The notes: generated from the letters alone by a model not told the origin. Positions 13,996-21,971 are shown, counted from the stretch's first letter. The stretch: DNA of 21,971 nt from Candidatus Helarchaeota archaeon (GCA_013375355.1 JABXJV010000376.1:1-21971); one strand, 5' to 3'. Numbers and translations are program-made.

Positions 13996-15309
13996 TTATT
14001 CTTTAAAAGGTTGTATACCTTTATCTCCATCGGCACCAATTATTGGTATAATTGAAGCTTTCCAATCTATTAGATCGCCGAGTTTCATGGGATTTGGATA
14101 ACGGCTCATGTTCCAAGCAGGTCTATTTCCTGGCAAATCAGCATAAGTGGCGTATGGTTCATCGTAGCCTACAAGATTATATTCTTTTAACCCGAAAACT
14201 TCACGTGCTTTCATCAACTGATCTACTGTATTAAAATTACCTGCTACCATGTCAACAAATCCATTTTGACTATATCTGTCAAACCAATCCTTACCAGCTG
14301 CGCCTATTGCAGCTAGGAATTTAGGAAGTTCATGAACATTATCTTCAGCGTCAAATTCCAAGTCGTCTTCAAATGAGTCTGCATTTGCGGTACCAGATCC
14401 AGCTTTTTCGTTAAAATCGGCCCTACGGTTAAACCAAAATAGATTGCCATTCATTTCCATTCCTTCTCCTGCTCCAAATTTCGTTGTAACTCCTCCGCCA
14501 TCGTTAAATGCAATAACATTATTTTCAATAGTGTAACTATAAGTTTTTGATGGATTTGCAGAAATTGCTCTACCTTCGGTTGTTTTCAGTGAATTTCCGA
14601 ACACTAGTGTATTATTTTTGATGGTAAACTTAGGAGATCCCCAAGCACCCAAAGCCTCTATAGCACGCCCTTGGGATATGAATATGAGGTTGTTTTCGAT
14701 TAGAACACTGCCCCCAGCCTTTATATAGAGGCCCCACCATGTGTTATTAATCAATAAGCAGTTTCTTACTGTTATATTGCTAGTATTTGCCATTACTTCT
14801 ACTGTTGGGGAACTTCCACTCATTTTTCGATTCAATTGACGATATCCGCAAGCAGTGCAATCTTTATATCCCTCGATTTTTTTTCCTGCTCCTGGTGGAC
14901 CTTCTCCATAATAAACTGCATAGTCACCACGATCAATACAAAGACCATCAACAACTACAGTTCCGGGTTCTCTTTTATCGTCATTAATTCTAATTACACT
15001 ATCTGTAGGAGGACCTTCAACTTGACCATCAGTTCCAATTATGGTGAGATGTTCAAAAGGGTTTCTTTTTGAGAAATCTTGTGAATACCCACCAATTATA
15101 CTTATATTATGTGCTGTAATTTTTGGCATAATTCCTTTTTTTCCTTGAGCCCAATAACGCCCTTCAGCGATGTGAAGTCGTGTATTGTCTTCTATCTTGC
15201 CTATTACTTGCCATAATAGTTTTAGTGGTTCTTCTTTCGTTCCTGCGCCTTTCTTCTTTCCAGTTTCTCTACAAATATAGAGATCTTTTATTACAGGCTC
15301 TTCAGCCAT
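13996..15309 (-). CDS. Right-handed parallel beta-helix repeat protein
   Basis: Protein of 437 residues predicted to form a right-handed beta-helix, the fold of pectate lyases and many carbohydrate-active or surface proteins. The N-terminus GAGTKEEPLKLLWQVI (21-36) matches the entry motif of DUF1565-type helices. Rungs are visible as ITVRNCLLINN (179-189), VLIENNLIFI (202-211), FTIKNNTLVFGN (228-239) and YTIENNVIAFND (259-270). A CTAC pair at 151-154 and an Asp/Glu-rich patch at 311-326 could bind metal. No pectate-lyase active site was identified. No signal peptide precedes the fold, so export is not evident. The ATG at 15309 is chosen because AGGTGA is well placed before it; a GTG at 15318 is the alternative. 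Dyad sequences lie just upstream. Confidence 0.85.
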   Translation of the reverse strand: MAEEPVIKDLYICRETGKKKGAGTKEEPLKLLWQVIGKIEDNTRLHIAEGRYWAQGKKGIMPKITAHNISIIGGYSQDFSKRNPFEHLTIIGTDGQVEGPPTDSVIRINDDKREPGTVVVDGLCIDRGDYAVYYGEGPPGAGKKIEGYKDCTACGYRQLNRKMSGSSPTVEVMANTSNITVRNCLLINNTWWGLYIKAGGSVLIENNLIFISQGRAIEALGAWGSPKFTIKNNTLVFGNSLKTTEGRAISANPSKTYSYTIENNVIAFNDGGGVTTKFGAGEGMEMNGNLFWFNRRADFNEKAGSGTANADSFEDDLEFDAEDNVHELPKFLAAIGAAGKDWFDRYSQNGFVDMVAGNFNTVDQLMKAREVFGLKEYNLVGYDEPYATYADLPGNRPAWNMSRYPNPMKLGDLIDWKASIIPIIGADGDKGIQPFKE

Positions 15310-15325
15310 ATTTTTCACCTAGATT

Positions 15326-15360
15326 AACTTTTTTAAAGTTGATTTTAAAAAATCAAACTT
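15326..15360. repeat. Overlapping dyads upstream of the beta-helix gene
   Basis: AACTTT, AAAGTT and AAACTT arms occur in a row. The middle arm can pair with the left (15326-15340, TTT loop) or with the right, where GATTTT-AA-AAAATC extends the stem to about 11 bp with one bulge (15336-15360). Mutually exclusive hairpins or a dyad operator 20-50 bp before the start are possible, but AT-rich DNA makes such symmetry cheap. Confidence 0.3.
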
Positions 15361-15506
15361 CTTAATTTTATATCTTTCATTATTTAAAAGATTTTTTTAG
15401 ACAAAACTTAATTTATAAGTTTTTATTTCATTAAATGAACATTATAAGGGAAATAAAATTCAATTATAGCACATAATTATTATTTAATAAGAAATTGGTT
15501 TAAAAT

Positions 15507-16562
15507 ATGTCTATTGAAGTGCTTAAAACTGAGACTAGCGCTTACTATAAAATTTATGGATATTTTTTTATTATATTTAGTCCAATTTTATTAATATATC
15601 CAATTTACACAATAATTAAGCCAGTAATATTTGAAACTACTTTAAGCCAAGCACAAATTCACACATTTATCTTCATAGTTTTATCTATTTTTTTTATGTG
15701 GCTTGGTATCCAATGTTTTGGGTCTTATTTAATTGTCTATTCAGATGGTATTAAGGTGAGAAAATCAATTTTAACTTTAAAATATGAGTTTATTTCTTGG
15801 AATTTGATAAAAGAAATAAATTTTTATAGTGAAGGAAAATCTGGAGGGATAGACGACCCTTTTGAGCATTTTGCTATATATATATTTTTAAAAGATCGAC
15901 CATATTCAATAATATTTTCAGATACATTGGTTGATAAAGCCTACTCTGTTTACAATTCTTTATTGAAATATATTAAACCAATTGAAATACCAAATTTTTG
16001 CCAAAATCATCCTAAGATTAAGTCTAAATTGCAGTGTCGTAATTGCGGTGCTTACGTTTGTGAAGGTTGTATTGAAGAAAAAAAATTTTCAGGAATACAT
16101 TGTGAATGTTCGTTATGTATTTTTAAGAAAGGATTGAATAGAATAAAGAAAATTCATATAATATTACTAATAATTACACCATTAACTCTATTAATATTTA
16201 TTATAAATTTATATGAGAAATTTTTTACAGATGTAACAATTTTTGGTCTATTTTTTATACCTTATCTTATAACATTTTCTTCTGTAATTATTTTAACCCC
16301 TTATACATTTGGTACTTATTTAGCAAATATTAATAGACAAATATATCTAAAGCAGTTAAACCTTAAATATTCGAATGAATTAATAACGGTCCTCCTTTTT
16401 TCAACAATTCCCTTATTAATATTAAATTTTTTATGGGTTCTATTCTCTTTTATAAAAATTTTAGATATAATTCAATTATTTACTTTATATCTAATTTATA
16501 CTATAATTATTACGTTGATTTCTTATTGGTATGAAAGACCAAGAAAGGTTTCAAAGCATTGA
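15507..16562 (+). CDS. Membrane protein with PH-like and B-box-like zinc-finger regions
   Basis: Integral membrane protein of 351 residues, function unknown. Two hydrophobic segments (about 17-42 and 50-78) precede a cytosolic beta-rich region, SDGIKVRKSILTLKYEFISW (79-98) to about 155, which resembles bacterial PH-like (bPH2) domains. Then comes a cysteine/histidine cluster at 165-204: C165, H168, C177, C180, C185, C188, H198, C199, C201, C204. Its spacing (CxxH, CxxC, CxxC, HCxC, C) resembles a B-box-type zinc finger binding two zincs. Four further membrane segments follow at about 216-236, 245-268, 292-316 and 322-341, and the end is basic. The gene is extremely AT-rich, as expected for hydrophobic codons. 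It precedes the Fe-S gene by 56 bp, but a shared role is not evident. Confidence 0.75.
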   Translation: MSIEVLKTETSAYYKIYGYFFIIFSPILLIYPIYTIIKPVIFETTLSQAQIHTFIFIVLSIFFMWLGIQCFGSYLIVYSDGIKVRKSILTLKYEFISWNLIKEINFYSEGKSGGIDDPFEHFAIYIFLKDRPYSIIFSDTLVDKAYSVYNSLLKYIKPIEIPNFCQNHPKIKSKLQCRNCGAYVCEGCIEEKKFSGIHCECSLCIFKKGLNRIKKIHIILLIITPLTLLIFIINLYEKFFTDVTIFGLFFIPYLITFSSVIILTPYTFGTYLANINRQIYLKQLNLKYSNELITVLLFSTIPLLILNFLWVLFSFIKILDIIQLFTLYLIYTIIITLISYWYERPRKVSKH

Positions 16563-16618
16563 TATGCCTATATTATTAATATAAAAAGAGAAGTAACATT
16601 ACTTTTTTTGGTGAAATT

Positions 16619-17743
16619 TTGGAAACTGAAAAATACTATGAAATTTTAATAAAGAAATTAGATAATGCTATTCAAGGCTTATCCAAACAAGGTACAAAAG
16701 GTAATGTCAGCGAGACCTGGAAGGAATACTTGCATGTTTTAGTAGATCCTAATGATGTTAAATATTTGATTGAATTAGATGTATTTCCAGCAGTAATGTC
16801 CGCAAAGAAATTTGCCAAAAAAATAAATAAATCAATAGAAGAAGCAGAAGAAATTCTTGATAGATTAATCAAACAAGATACTGTAATGATTATAGGAACT
16901 CGTGCGAAAAAATATTCAATTCATATGCCCTTTATGATGTTTGATGCTCCACCATTAAGTTATGACAAATATCCTAAAGAAAAAGCACAAAAGCTAGCAG
17001 AATTAAGCCTTAAATACTTAATTGAGGAAGAATGGTATAGAAACTTTGAAGGATCTCCACAGACACCTCTAACGAGAATTATTCCAGTTCAAGAATCAGT
17101 TGATGTAACAAAGAAAATCCTACCATATGAGGATGTAATTAATCTTATCGAAGAAGCAGAAATAATTAGTATTCAAAAATGTGCTTGTAGAACTAGATAT
17201 GATTTTTTAGGGACAAGAAAATGTGATCACCCTTTAGAATCTTGTTTTGGAGTAGATCAAGGTGCGAAATTCTTTATAGAACGCGGGCATGCACGTGAGA
17301 TAAGTAAAGATGAAGCTAAAGAAATGTTAAAAGAATTCAATAAAATGGGTTTAGTTCATACAACTGAAAATTACCAAGAAGGTGCGCATAGCTTAATTTG
17401 TAATTGCTGTGCTTGTTGTTGTAGCCTTCTAGGTGGAATAACTAGATGGGATAATCCACGTGCAGTTGCAGCTTCGAATTTTGTTGCCATAAATGCCGAT
17501 TTAGAAAATTGTGCAAGATGTGAAACATGCATTGAAAATTGTAATTTTAAAGCTATCGTAATGGAGGATGATGGTCCAGTAATAGATAAAAAGAAATGCA
17601 TGGGTTGTGGTGTATGTGTGGTGAACTGTCCTCAGGAAATTATTGAACTAAAGAGAGAAAAAAGAGAAATTGTTTATAAAAATCTTCTGGAAATGGCAGC
17701 AAAAATTCTAAAAGAAACAAATCGTGAATTAAAGGGTTTTTAA
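16619..17743 (+). CDS. Cys-rich 2x[4Fe-4S] ferredoxin-type protein with winged-helix-like N-terminus
   Basis: Probable electron carrier or redox sensor of 374 residues. Residues about 55-105 have a winged-helix-like pattern (SAKKFAKKINKSIEEAEEIL, then TVMIIG and KKYSI). A central region has CAC at 188-190 with C202 and C209, and ICNCCACCC at 260-268 contains six cysteines. Two standard [4Fe-4S] motifs follow: C298, C301, C304, C308 and C327, C330, C333, C337. The extra ten cysteines could hold one or two more clusters. The start is TTG at 16619 with GGTGA just upstream. The architecture is repeated in the gene at 19033, and the radical SAM gene lies between them (62 bp downstream). I know this layout as unnamed 4Fe-4S binding proteins; no specific function can be given. 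Confidence 0.85.
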   Translation: METEKYYEILIKKLDNAIQGLSKQGTKGNVSETWKEYLHVLVDPNDVKYLIELDVFPAVMSAKKFAKKINKSIEEAEEILDRLIKQDTVMIIGTRAKKYSIHMPFMMFDAPPLSYDKYPKEKAQKLAELSLKYLIEEEWYRNFEGSPQTPLTRIIPVQESVDVTKKILPYEDVINLIEEAEIISIQKCACRTRYDFLGTRKCDHPLESCFGVDQGAKFFIERGHAREISKDEAKEMLKEFNKMGLVHTTENYQEGAHSLICNCCACCCSLLGGITRWDNPRAVAASNFVAINADLENCARCETCIENCNFKAIVMEDDGPVIDKKKCMGCGVCVVNCPQEIIELKREKREIVYKNLLEMAAKILKETNRELKGF

Positions 17744-17805
17744 TTAAAACATTTAAAAAAATCATTCCGTTATAGAAAGTTTAATCTATAAGGTTCAAAT
17801 TTGTT

Positions 17806-18885
17806 ATGTATTATAATGTAATTCTTACATTAAAATGTAATCTAAATTGTTTATATTGTGGAGGAGGATATTCAGCATCTCGATTGCCAAAAGAAGTTCA
17901 ATATGAGATTAAAGATCTTAAGACTTTTGTTGAACAAGACCCTAATCCAATTATTTTGTTTTATGGAGGAGAACCTCTTTTAAGAATACAATTAATGGAG
18001 GATATAATGAATAATATTTCAGCTGATGCATATATTTTACAAACAAATGGATTATTACTTGATAAAATTAAACCAAATATTCTAAAAAAATTTCATACAA
18101 TCCTGATTTCTCTTGATGGAAATGAAGAAATAACTGATTTCTATAGAGGCAAAAATACTTATCGAACAGTAATTAAAAATTTAATGAAAATTCGAGATGA
18201 TTTTAAGGGTGAAATAATTGCGAGGATGACCATATCAGAAGAAACAGAAATTTATGATGCTGTTAATTGGTTATTAGGTTTAAGACCACTTATTGATTCT
18301 ATTCATTGGCAACTAAATATGATGTTTGATGAGCGAAAAAAATGGCGAGATCTGGAAGATTGGATAAAAAATAGTTACAATCCTCAAATTACTAGACTTA
18401 TAAATGATTGGTTAGGAACAATGAAAATGGAACAAAGGGTTTTAAAACTATATCCTTTTATTGCAATTATGGAATCCCTTTTAAAGGATGAACATTCTAA
18501 ATTACGATGTGGTTCTGGTTGGATTTGGTTTAATATTAACACTGATGGAATTATTTCCGCTTGTCCTGTTTGCTCTGAATTCGAAATTTTTCAAGTTGGG
18601 AATATTAATACATCAAATTATAAAGATATAAAAAATGCCTTGGATGTAAAACAGCCATGTTTAGATTGCGAAGTTCATTCTATTTGCGGAGGTAGATGCC
18701 TTTATTCAAATTATACAAAACCATGGGGAGAGGAAGGATTTAGAATAGTTTGTTCAACAGTAAAACATTTGATTAAAGAATTACATAGGATCCAACCCGA
18801 AGTTGATAGATTGATTAAGGATAAAAAAATAAAATTAGAAGATTTCTCACATTTTAGATATAATGGTTGCGAAATCATTCCGTAA
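17806..18885 (+). CDS. Radical SAM/SPASM protein, AF0577-like putative peptide-modifying enzyme
   Basis: Radical S-adenosylmethionine enzyme of 359 residues. CNLNCLYC gives the cluster ligands Cys11, Cys15 and Cys18, and GGEP at 54-57 binds SAM. The C-terminal half is a SPASM-type domain with cysteines at 235, 253, 256, 285, 288, 294, 298 and 316, enough for auxiliary Fe-S clusters. The start (MYYNVILTLKCNLNC) and the end (RYNGCEIIP) match my memory of the archaeal AF0577 family (TIGR04084), annotated as putative peptide-modifying; this is recall, not a search. The two Fe-S proteins either side are natural electron donors. No short precursor-peptide ORF was found in the 62 bp before or 147 bp after. 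The substrate is unknown. Confidence 0.9.
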   Translation: MYYNVILTLKCNLNCLYCGGGYSASRLPKEVQYEIKDLKTFVEQDPNPIILFYGGEPLLRIQLMEDIMNNISADAYILQTNGLLLDKIKPNILKKFHTILISLDGNEEITDFYRGKNTYRTVIKNLMKIRDDFKGEIIARMTISEETEIYDAVNWLLGLRPLIDSIHWQLNMMFDERKKWRDLEDWIKNSYNPQITRLINDWLGTMKMEQRVLKLYPFIAIMESLLKDEHSKLRCGSGWIWFNINTDGIISACPVCSEFEIFQVGNINTSNYKDIKNALDVKQPCLDCEVHSICGGRCLYSNYTKPWGEEGFRIVCSTVKHLIKELHRIQPEVDRLIKDKKIKLEDFSHFRYNGCEIIP

Positions 18886-19032
18886 CTAGTGAAAAATTAT
18901 TCATATGGATATAAAACTTTAATTTTAAACATTCTAGAATTGCAAAAAATTATTATCATTAATTATTAATTGTTAATTTAAAAGTTTAAAACAAGAACTA
19001 ATTATAATTATTTCCTTAGGGAGAAAGAAAAA

Positions 19033-20178
19033 ATGAGTATTGATACGGTTTATGAAAGTGTAAGGCAAAAAATGAGATTAGGTCAATTAGGTACTCCAAA
19101 ACATAAAAAAGTCATTGAATTTTTAAAATTGTTATGGAATGAAGATGAAATAAAATTACTTGATAACTTTGATATGGCTTTTCAATTTCTTTCTGCTCGA
19201 AAATTGGCTAAGAAAGCAGGTATTATAGATAAAGAGGAGAAAAAAAAGGTTAAAGAAATCTTAAAAAATTTAGCTCAAAGAGGCACAATTCTTAGCATGG
19301 GAAATCAATATGCAATTTTAACTTTAGTACCTGGATTATTTGAGGTTCATGATTTAATAGGAAAAGATACTGAGGAAAGAAAAATAGAAATTGCTAAATT
19401 TTGGAGATGGTCTTTTTTTAACTTGCTTCCACAAATGTACAGAGCAATGGATCCGCAGATATTTTGGCCCAAACTTCCATATGATGCAGAAGAAAAATTG
19501 ATTACAATTGATGAATCCATTGATACTAAGGACCAACAAATATTACCTGGTGAGCTAGTAACAGAAATGATTGAAAAAAGTGATTATTATGCCAAGCTTT
19601 ATTGTCAATGTAGAAATACTGGTAAATTAGTGGGGGAACCTTGTGAAATTCCAGAAGAATTGGGTTGTTTTCTTACTGGAATTAACGCTAAAATGTTAGT
19701 AGAGCGAGGGATTGCGGTAGAAATGACAAAGGATGAGGCAATTCAATACATAAAAGATTGTGAGAAAGCTGGACTTGTCCATATGGGCATGAATTCAGGC
19801 GGACCTGAAACTGTAACCTTTATTTGTAATTGTTGTCCCTGTCATTGTGTAGGACTTTCTGGTATGGCTAAAGTTGGTGTAGCAGATTATGGTAGAAACA
19901 ATTTTGAGCCACGAATTAACCCAGAACTTTGTGGGTTATGTGATACTTGTGTGAGAAAGTGCCCTATGGGCGCTATTATTCACCAATATCCAATCGGTAA
20001 TAATCCGGCTGATGAAAAAATAATAATTATGACCCAAAAATGTTTAGGATGTGGCGTTTGTGCAGCTAATTGCCCTAAAAATGCAATAAATTTGGTAAAA
20101 GTTAGGACAAATGGTCCTCCGAAAACTTTGAAATTGGGAGATAAAAGCGTGATTGAGCTATTAAGAGGTTCAATGTAA
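19033..20178 (+). CDS. Cys-rich 2x[4Fe-4S] ferredoxin-type protein, paralogue of the gene at 16619
   Basis: Redox protein of 381 residues with the same order of parts as the gene at 16619. A winged-helix-like N-terminus (SARKLAKKAGII, 54-65, then a wing at about 85-97) is followed by Cys191, Cys193, Cys204 and Cys212, then CNCCPCHC at 265-272. Two [4Fe-4S] motifs follow: C300, C303, C306, C310 and C337, C340, C343, C347. The second cysteine block has a His (271) where the other protein has Cys, and the gap between C310 and C337 is longer. The two are clearly diverged, so they are probably specialised partners and not redundant copies. GGGAG precedes the ATG by about 10 bases. Nitroreductase begins 28 bp later, so these two are surely co-transcribed. 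Confidence 0.85.
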   Translation: MSIDTVYESVRQKMRLGQLGTPKHKKVIEFLKLLWNEDEIKLLDNFDMAFQFLSARKLAKKAGIIDKEEKKKVKEILKNLAQRGTILSMGNQYAILTLVPGLFEVHDLIGKDTEERKIEIAKFWRWSFFNLLPQMYRAMDPQIFWPKLPYDAEEKLITIDESIDTKDQQILPGELVTEMIEKSDYYAKLYCQCRNTGKLVGEPCEIPEELGCFLTGINAKMLVERGIAVEMTKDEAIQYIKDCEKAGLVHMGMNSGGPETVTFICNCCPCHCVGLSGMAKVGVADYGRNNFEPRINPELCGLCDTCVRKCPMGAIIHQYPIGNNPADEKIIIMTQKCLGCGVCAANCPKNAINLVKVRTNGPPKTLKLGDKSVIELLRGSM

Positions 20179-20206
20179 ACTCATTTTATATGGAGTGTAA
20201 ATTATT

Positions 20207-20938
20207 ATGGATTTTCAAGAGCTTGTTAAATTTAGAAGGAGTTCAAGGTGGCTTTTTACTAATAAACCAATTCAGGATACTGAGTTGAAAAAAATTCTAG
20301 AAGCTGCACGTTATGCTCCAACACCACATAATTCACAACCATTTGAGATTATTATAGTTAAAGATCGAGATGTCATTAAAGAACTTTCGATGATTGGATT
20401 TCGACTAACTAAAAAATATGTAGATGAACATTTTTACTGGGTCCGTTATTCTAAAGAAGAGCTCGAATCAAAAAAAGATGGGGTCTTAGTAGATGTTTTA
20501 CCAAAATTTGTCAATGATTTAAAAGATAATCCTAATTTAATTAAAGATGATGATTTTTGGAAAAAGTCGATGGATTTATATTCTATTCTAGTTCAGAATT
20601 CTGCGGTATTGCTCTTTATTATATATAATAGGAATAAACCTGGTGTTGGACCCTTAAAACATTTATGGGGAATTTTAAGTATTGGGGCAGTCATGCAAAA
20701 TATTTGGCTTGCTGCAAATGATGTCGGAATAAGTGCACAGCTTATCAGTGGACAGCTTATGAATCCGGATTCTGCTAAAAAAATAATGAAAATATTAAAA
20801 ATTCCTGAAAATAAAGGATATAGATTAATGCTTATTTTCAGACTGGGTTATGAAAGTAAATTCGGTAAATATGGAACGTCATATCGCAGAGAATTAAGTG
20901 ATTTTGTCCATCTTGATCGATTTAATAATAAATATTAA
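20207..20938 (+). CDS. Nitroreductase-family FMN oxidoreductase
   Basis: FMN-dependent NAD(P)H oxidoreductase fold, 243 residues. FRRSSR (9-14) and APTPHNSQPFEIIIV (37-51) bind the FMN phosphate and ring. SIGAVMQNIWLAANDVGI (158-175) is the conserved dimer/FMN helix, and GYESKFGKYGTSYRREL near the end completes the site. The middle part (about 70-125) is a helical insert longer than in minimal nitroreductases, which usually shapes substrate access. GGAG lies upstream of the ATG. Physiological substrates of the family include quinones, nitro compounds, flavins and peptide oxazolines. Being last in a row of Fe-S and radical SAM genes suggests a redox step in the same pathway, which is inference. 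It converges with the GTPase gene 46 bp away. Confidence 0.9.
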   Translation: MDFQELVKFRRSSRWLFTNKPIQDTELKKILEAARYAPTPHNSQPFEIIIVKDRDVIKELSMIGFRLTKKYVDEHFYWVRYSKEELESKKDGVLVDVLPKFVNDLKDNPNLIKDDDFWKKSMDLYSILVQNSAVLLFIIYNRNKPGVGPLKHLWGILSIGAVMQNIWLAANDVGISAQLISGQLMNPDSAKKIMKILKIPENKGYRLMLIFRLGYESKFGKYGTSYRRELSDFVHLDRFNNKY

Positions 20939-20984
20939 GGATAATCCTTACCTATCCTAAATTTTTATATCTTTTAGTACGTAG

Positions 20985-21893
20985 TTATTCAGTTCGTTGA
21001 ATGATATAATCTTCTTCGGAATAATCTATTCCAGGTGCTTTTATTTCAAGTAATTTAGCAGCTTGGATTTGCATCTTTTTTTGGTTTTCAAATTTACTAG
21101 CATCAAAAGGAAATACTTTACATTTAAGAATATCTTCTAATTCCTCTGGTTTTAAAGCACCTTCAACGTCTTGTTTGTTTGCAATAACCAAAACTTCGGC
21201 ATGAGGTATAACTTCTGCTGTCATTTCAAGTAAAGCTTTGCTATAGCGTGCATTTTGCAGAGTTGAATCAAGAACTATTATTACACCATCAGATCCAAGT
21301 ATATATTTAGAGGAAGCACGCCAATCATCTGTAATTTTAACATCCCAAATCGAAATTGGAGTGTCAAATAATTGCGCAAAATATTTTTCAACAGTAAAGT
21401 GAAGACCTTCATCTGGAAGAATTCCACTTTTTAACATTTCACAAATGGTTGTTTTTCCTACACCCTCAGAGCCAATAATACTAATTTTTGGCGGTCTAAT
21501 CATTAAGAATTCTTTAGTTATTTCATCACAATCTGACTCTAAAGCTTGTGGGTTATGAATTTCATATAATGAATCTGTCTTTTCGATATAATCTAAAGTA
21601 ATATCAATTAAATCTTGTATTCGTTCGAAAATTATTTCAGCATCGGTAGAATCGTCAAATGTTAGGCCAAGGAACAGTGGATAAGGGTCTTTTATTTTAT
21701 AACATATGATTTTTAAAGTTAATAAGTCAATAACCGCTTCTTTTTCGTAATAACCCCTCGTAGTCATTTCTTCATCCACATCTCGGAGAAATTTAGGCAA
21801 GAAATCAGGATTTTTAAAAGCAATTGCATAATCCTTGTCCAAATAAGTAAGTTTTTCACCGAATATTGTAATATTTTTTAGCATTTTATCCAT
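20985..21893 (-). CDS. Arf-like small GTPase domain fused to longin-like N-terminal region
   Basis: Protein of 302 residues. Residues about 5-105 (ITIFGEKLTYLDKDYAIAF, DFLPKFLRDV, LFLGLTFDD) have the strand-helix pattern of a longin-like domain; this is a pattern judgement. Residues 135-285 form a Ras/Arf-type GTPase: P-loop GSEGVGKTT (141-149), G3 region WDVKITDDW (183-191), G4 NKQD (239-242) and G5 FDAS (263-266). In Arf proteins G3 is WDxGGQ, so the conserved Gly and the catalytic Gln are missing here, suggesting slow or partner-dependent hydrolysis. Such fusions recall the eukaryotic SRP-receptor alpha layout and the expanded GTPases of Asgard archaea. There is no lipidation motif or membrane segment. 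AAGG directly abuts the first ATG (21893); the ATG nine bases on (21884) may be the real start. Confidence 0.88.
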   Translation of the reverse strand: MDKMLKNITIFGEKLTYLDKDYAIAFKNPDFLPKFLRDVDEEMTTRGYYEKEAVIDLLTLKIICYKIKDPYPLFLGLTFDDSTDAEIIFERIQDLIDITLDYIEKTDSLYEIHNPQALESDCDEITKEFLMIRPPKISIIGSEGVGKTTICEMLKSGILPDEGLHFTVEKYFAQLFDTPISIWDVKITDDWRASSKYILGSDGVIIVLDSTLQNARYSKALLEMTAEVIPHAEVLVIANKQDVEGALKPEELEDILKCKVFPFDASKFENQKKMQIQAAKLLEIKAPGIDYSEEDYIIQRTE

Positions 21894-21971
21894 CCTTCTT
21901 AGTTTGAAAATAATTACTATAGTTAGAATTATTTATGATAGCTTCATTTTTAATTTTATTTTTTTAAAAAA

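Noticed and set aside
17759..18883. Twelve-base AAATCATTCCGT just before the radical SAM gene and again at its stop codon
   Set aside because: Could hint at a deleted tandem copy, but no other similarity surrounds the upstream copy; chance is the simpler explanation.
18886..19032. Search for a precursor peptide gene beside the radical SAM gene
   Set aside because: Only stop-riddled AT-rich sequence; the one ATG frame ends after four codons.

Overview
The window reads as archaeal and most probably Asgard (Lokiarchaeota-like). It is strongly AT-rich and densely coded. Recognisable signs are Ras-type/PIRL-type leucine-rich repeat (LRR) proteins, an Arf-like small GTPase fused to a longin-like N-terminal region, a radical SAM/SPASM protein resembling the archaeal AF0577 family, archaeal TATA-like boxes with short leaders, and Shine-Dalgarno sites used with ATG and TTG starts. 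The assignment rests on sequence reading only. No rRNA, tRNA, CRISPR array, transposase or origin was recognised.

Region 1 (1-8,840) is an LRR cluster interleaved with lipid-type enzymes. An LRR gene open at the left edge is coupled to a TPR gene with a Lys-rich N-terminus. Facing them on the minus strand are an SDR oxidoreductase and a 210-residue protein. The 210-residue protein carries a domain I do not recognise, here called the GPWLWI domain, between Lys-rich tails. A crotonase-family gene stands alone on the plus strand. Two tandem paralogous minus-strand LRR genes (1,029 and 447 residues) follow. The larger has three LRR arrays, each introduced by the same short cap motif, and ends in a second copy of the GPWLWI domain plus a Lys-rich tail. 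Repeated DNA at the tails, caps and translation starts shows recent duplication and domain shuffling.

Region 2 (8,870-11,720) has a nitronate monooxygenase-type flavoprotein, which may head the LRR operon, and a divergent type-B carboxylesterase. The esterase is visibly richer in G+C than its surroundings and may be acquired.

Region 3 (11,890-15,310) is all minus strand. Three small genes look like one diverged family with an NTF2-like pattern; one of them has a very acidic tail. They are followed by a 57-residue zinc ribbon and a right-handed beta-helix protein with no visible signal peptide.

Region 4 (15,500-20,940) is all plus strand. It holds a membrane protein with a B-box-like zinc finger, then a redox cluster: a Cys-rich Fe-S protein, the radical SAM/SPASM enzyme, a paralogous Fe-S protein and a nitroreductase. 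I infer that the last four form one pathway, possibly peptide or cofactor modification with electrons passed through the Fe-S proteins. No precursor peptide was seen. The window ends with the longin-Arf-like GTPase on the minus strand, whose G3 motif is degenerate.

The best candidates for undescribed biology are the Lys-tailed LRR/TPR/GPWLWI set, the Fe-S/radical SAM cluster, and the three-gene small-protein array.
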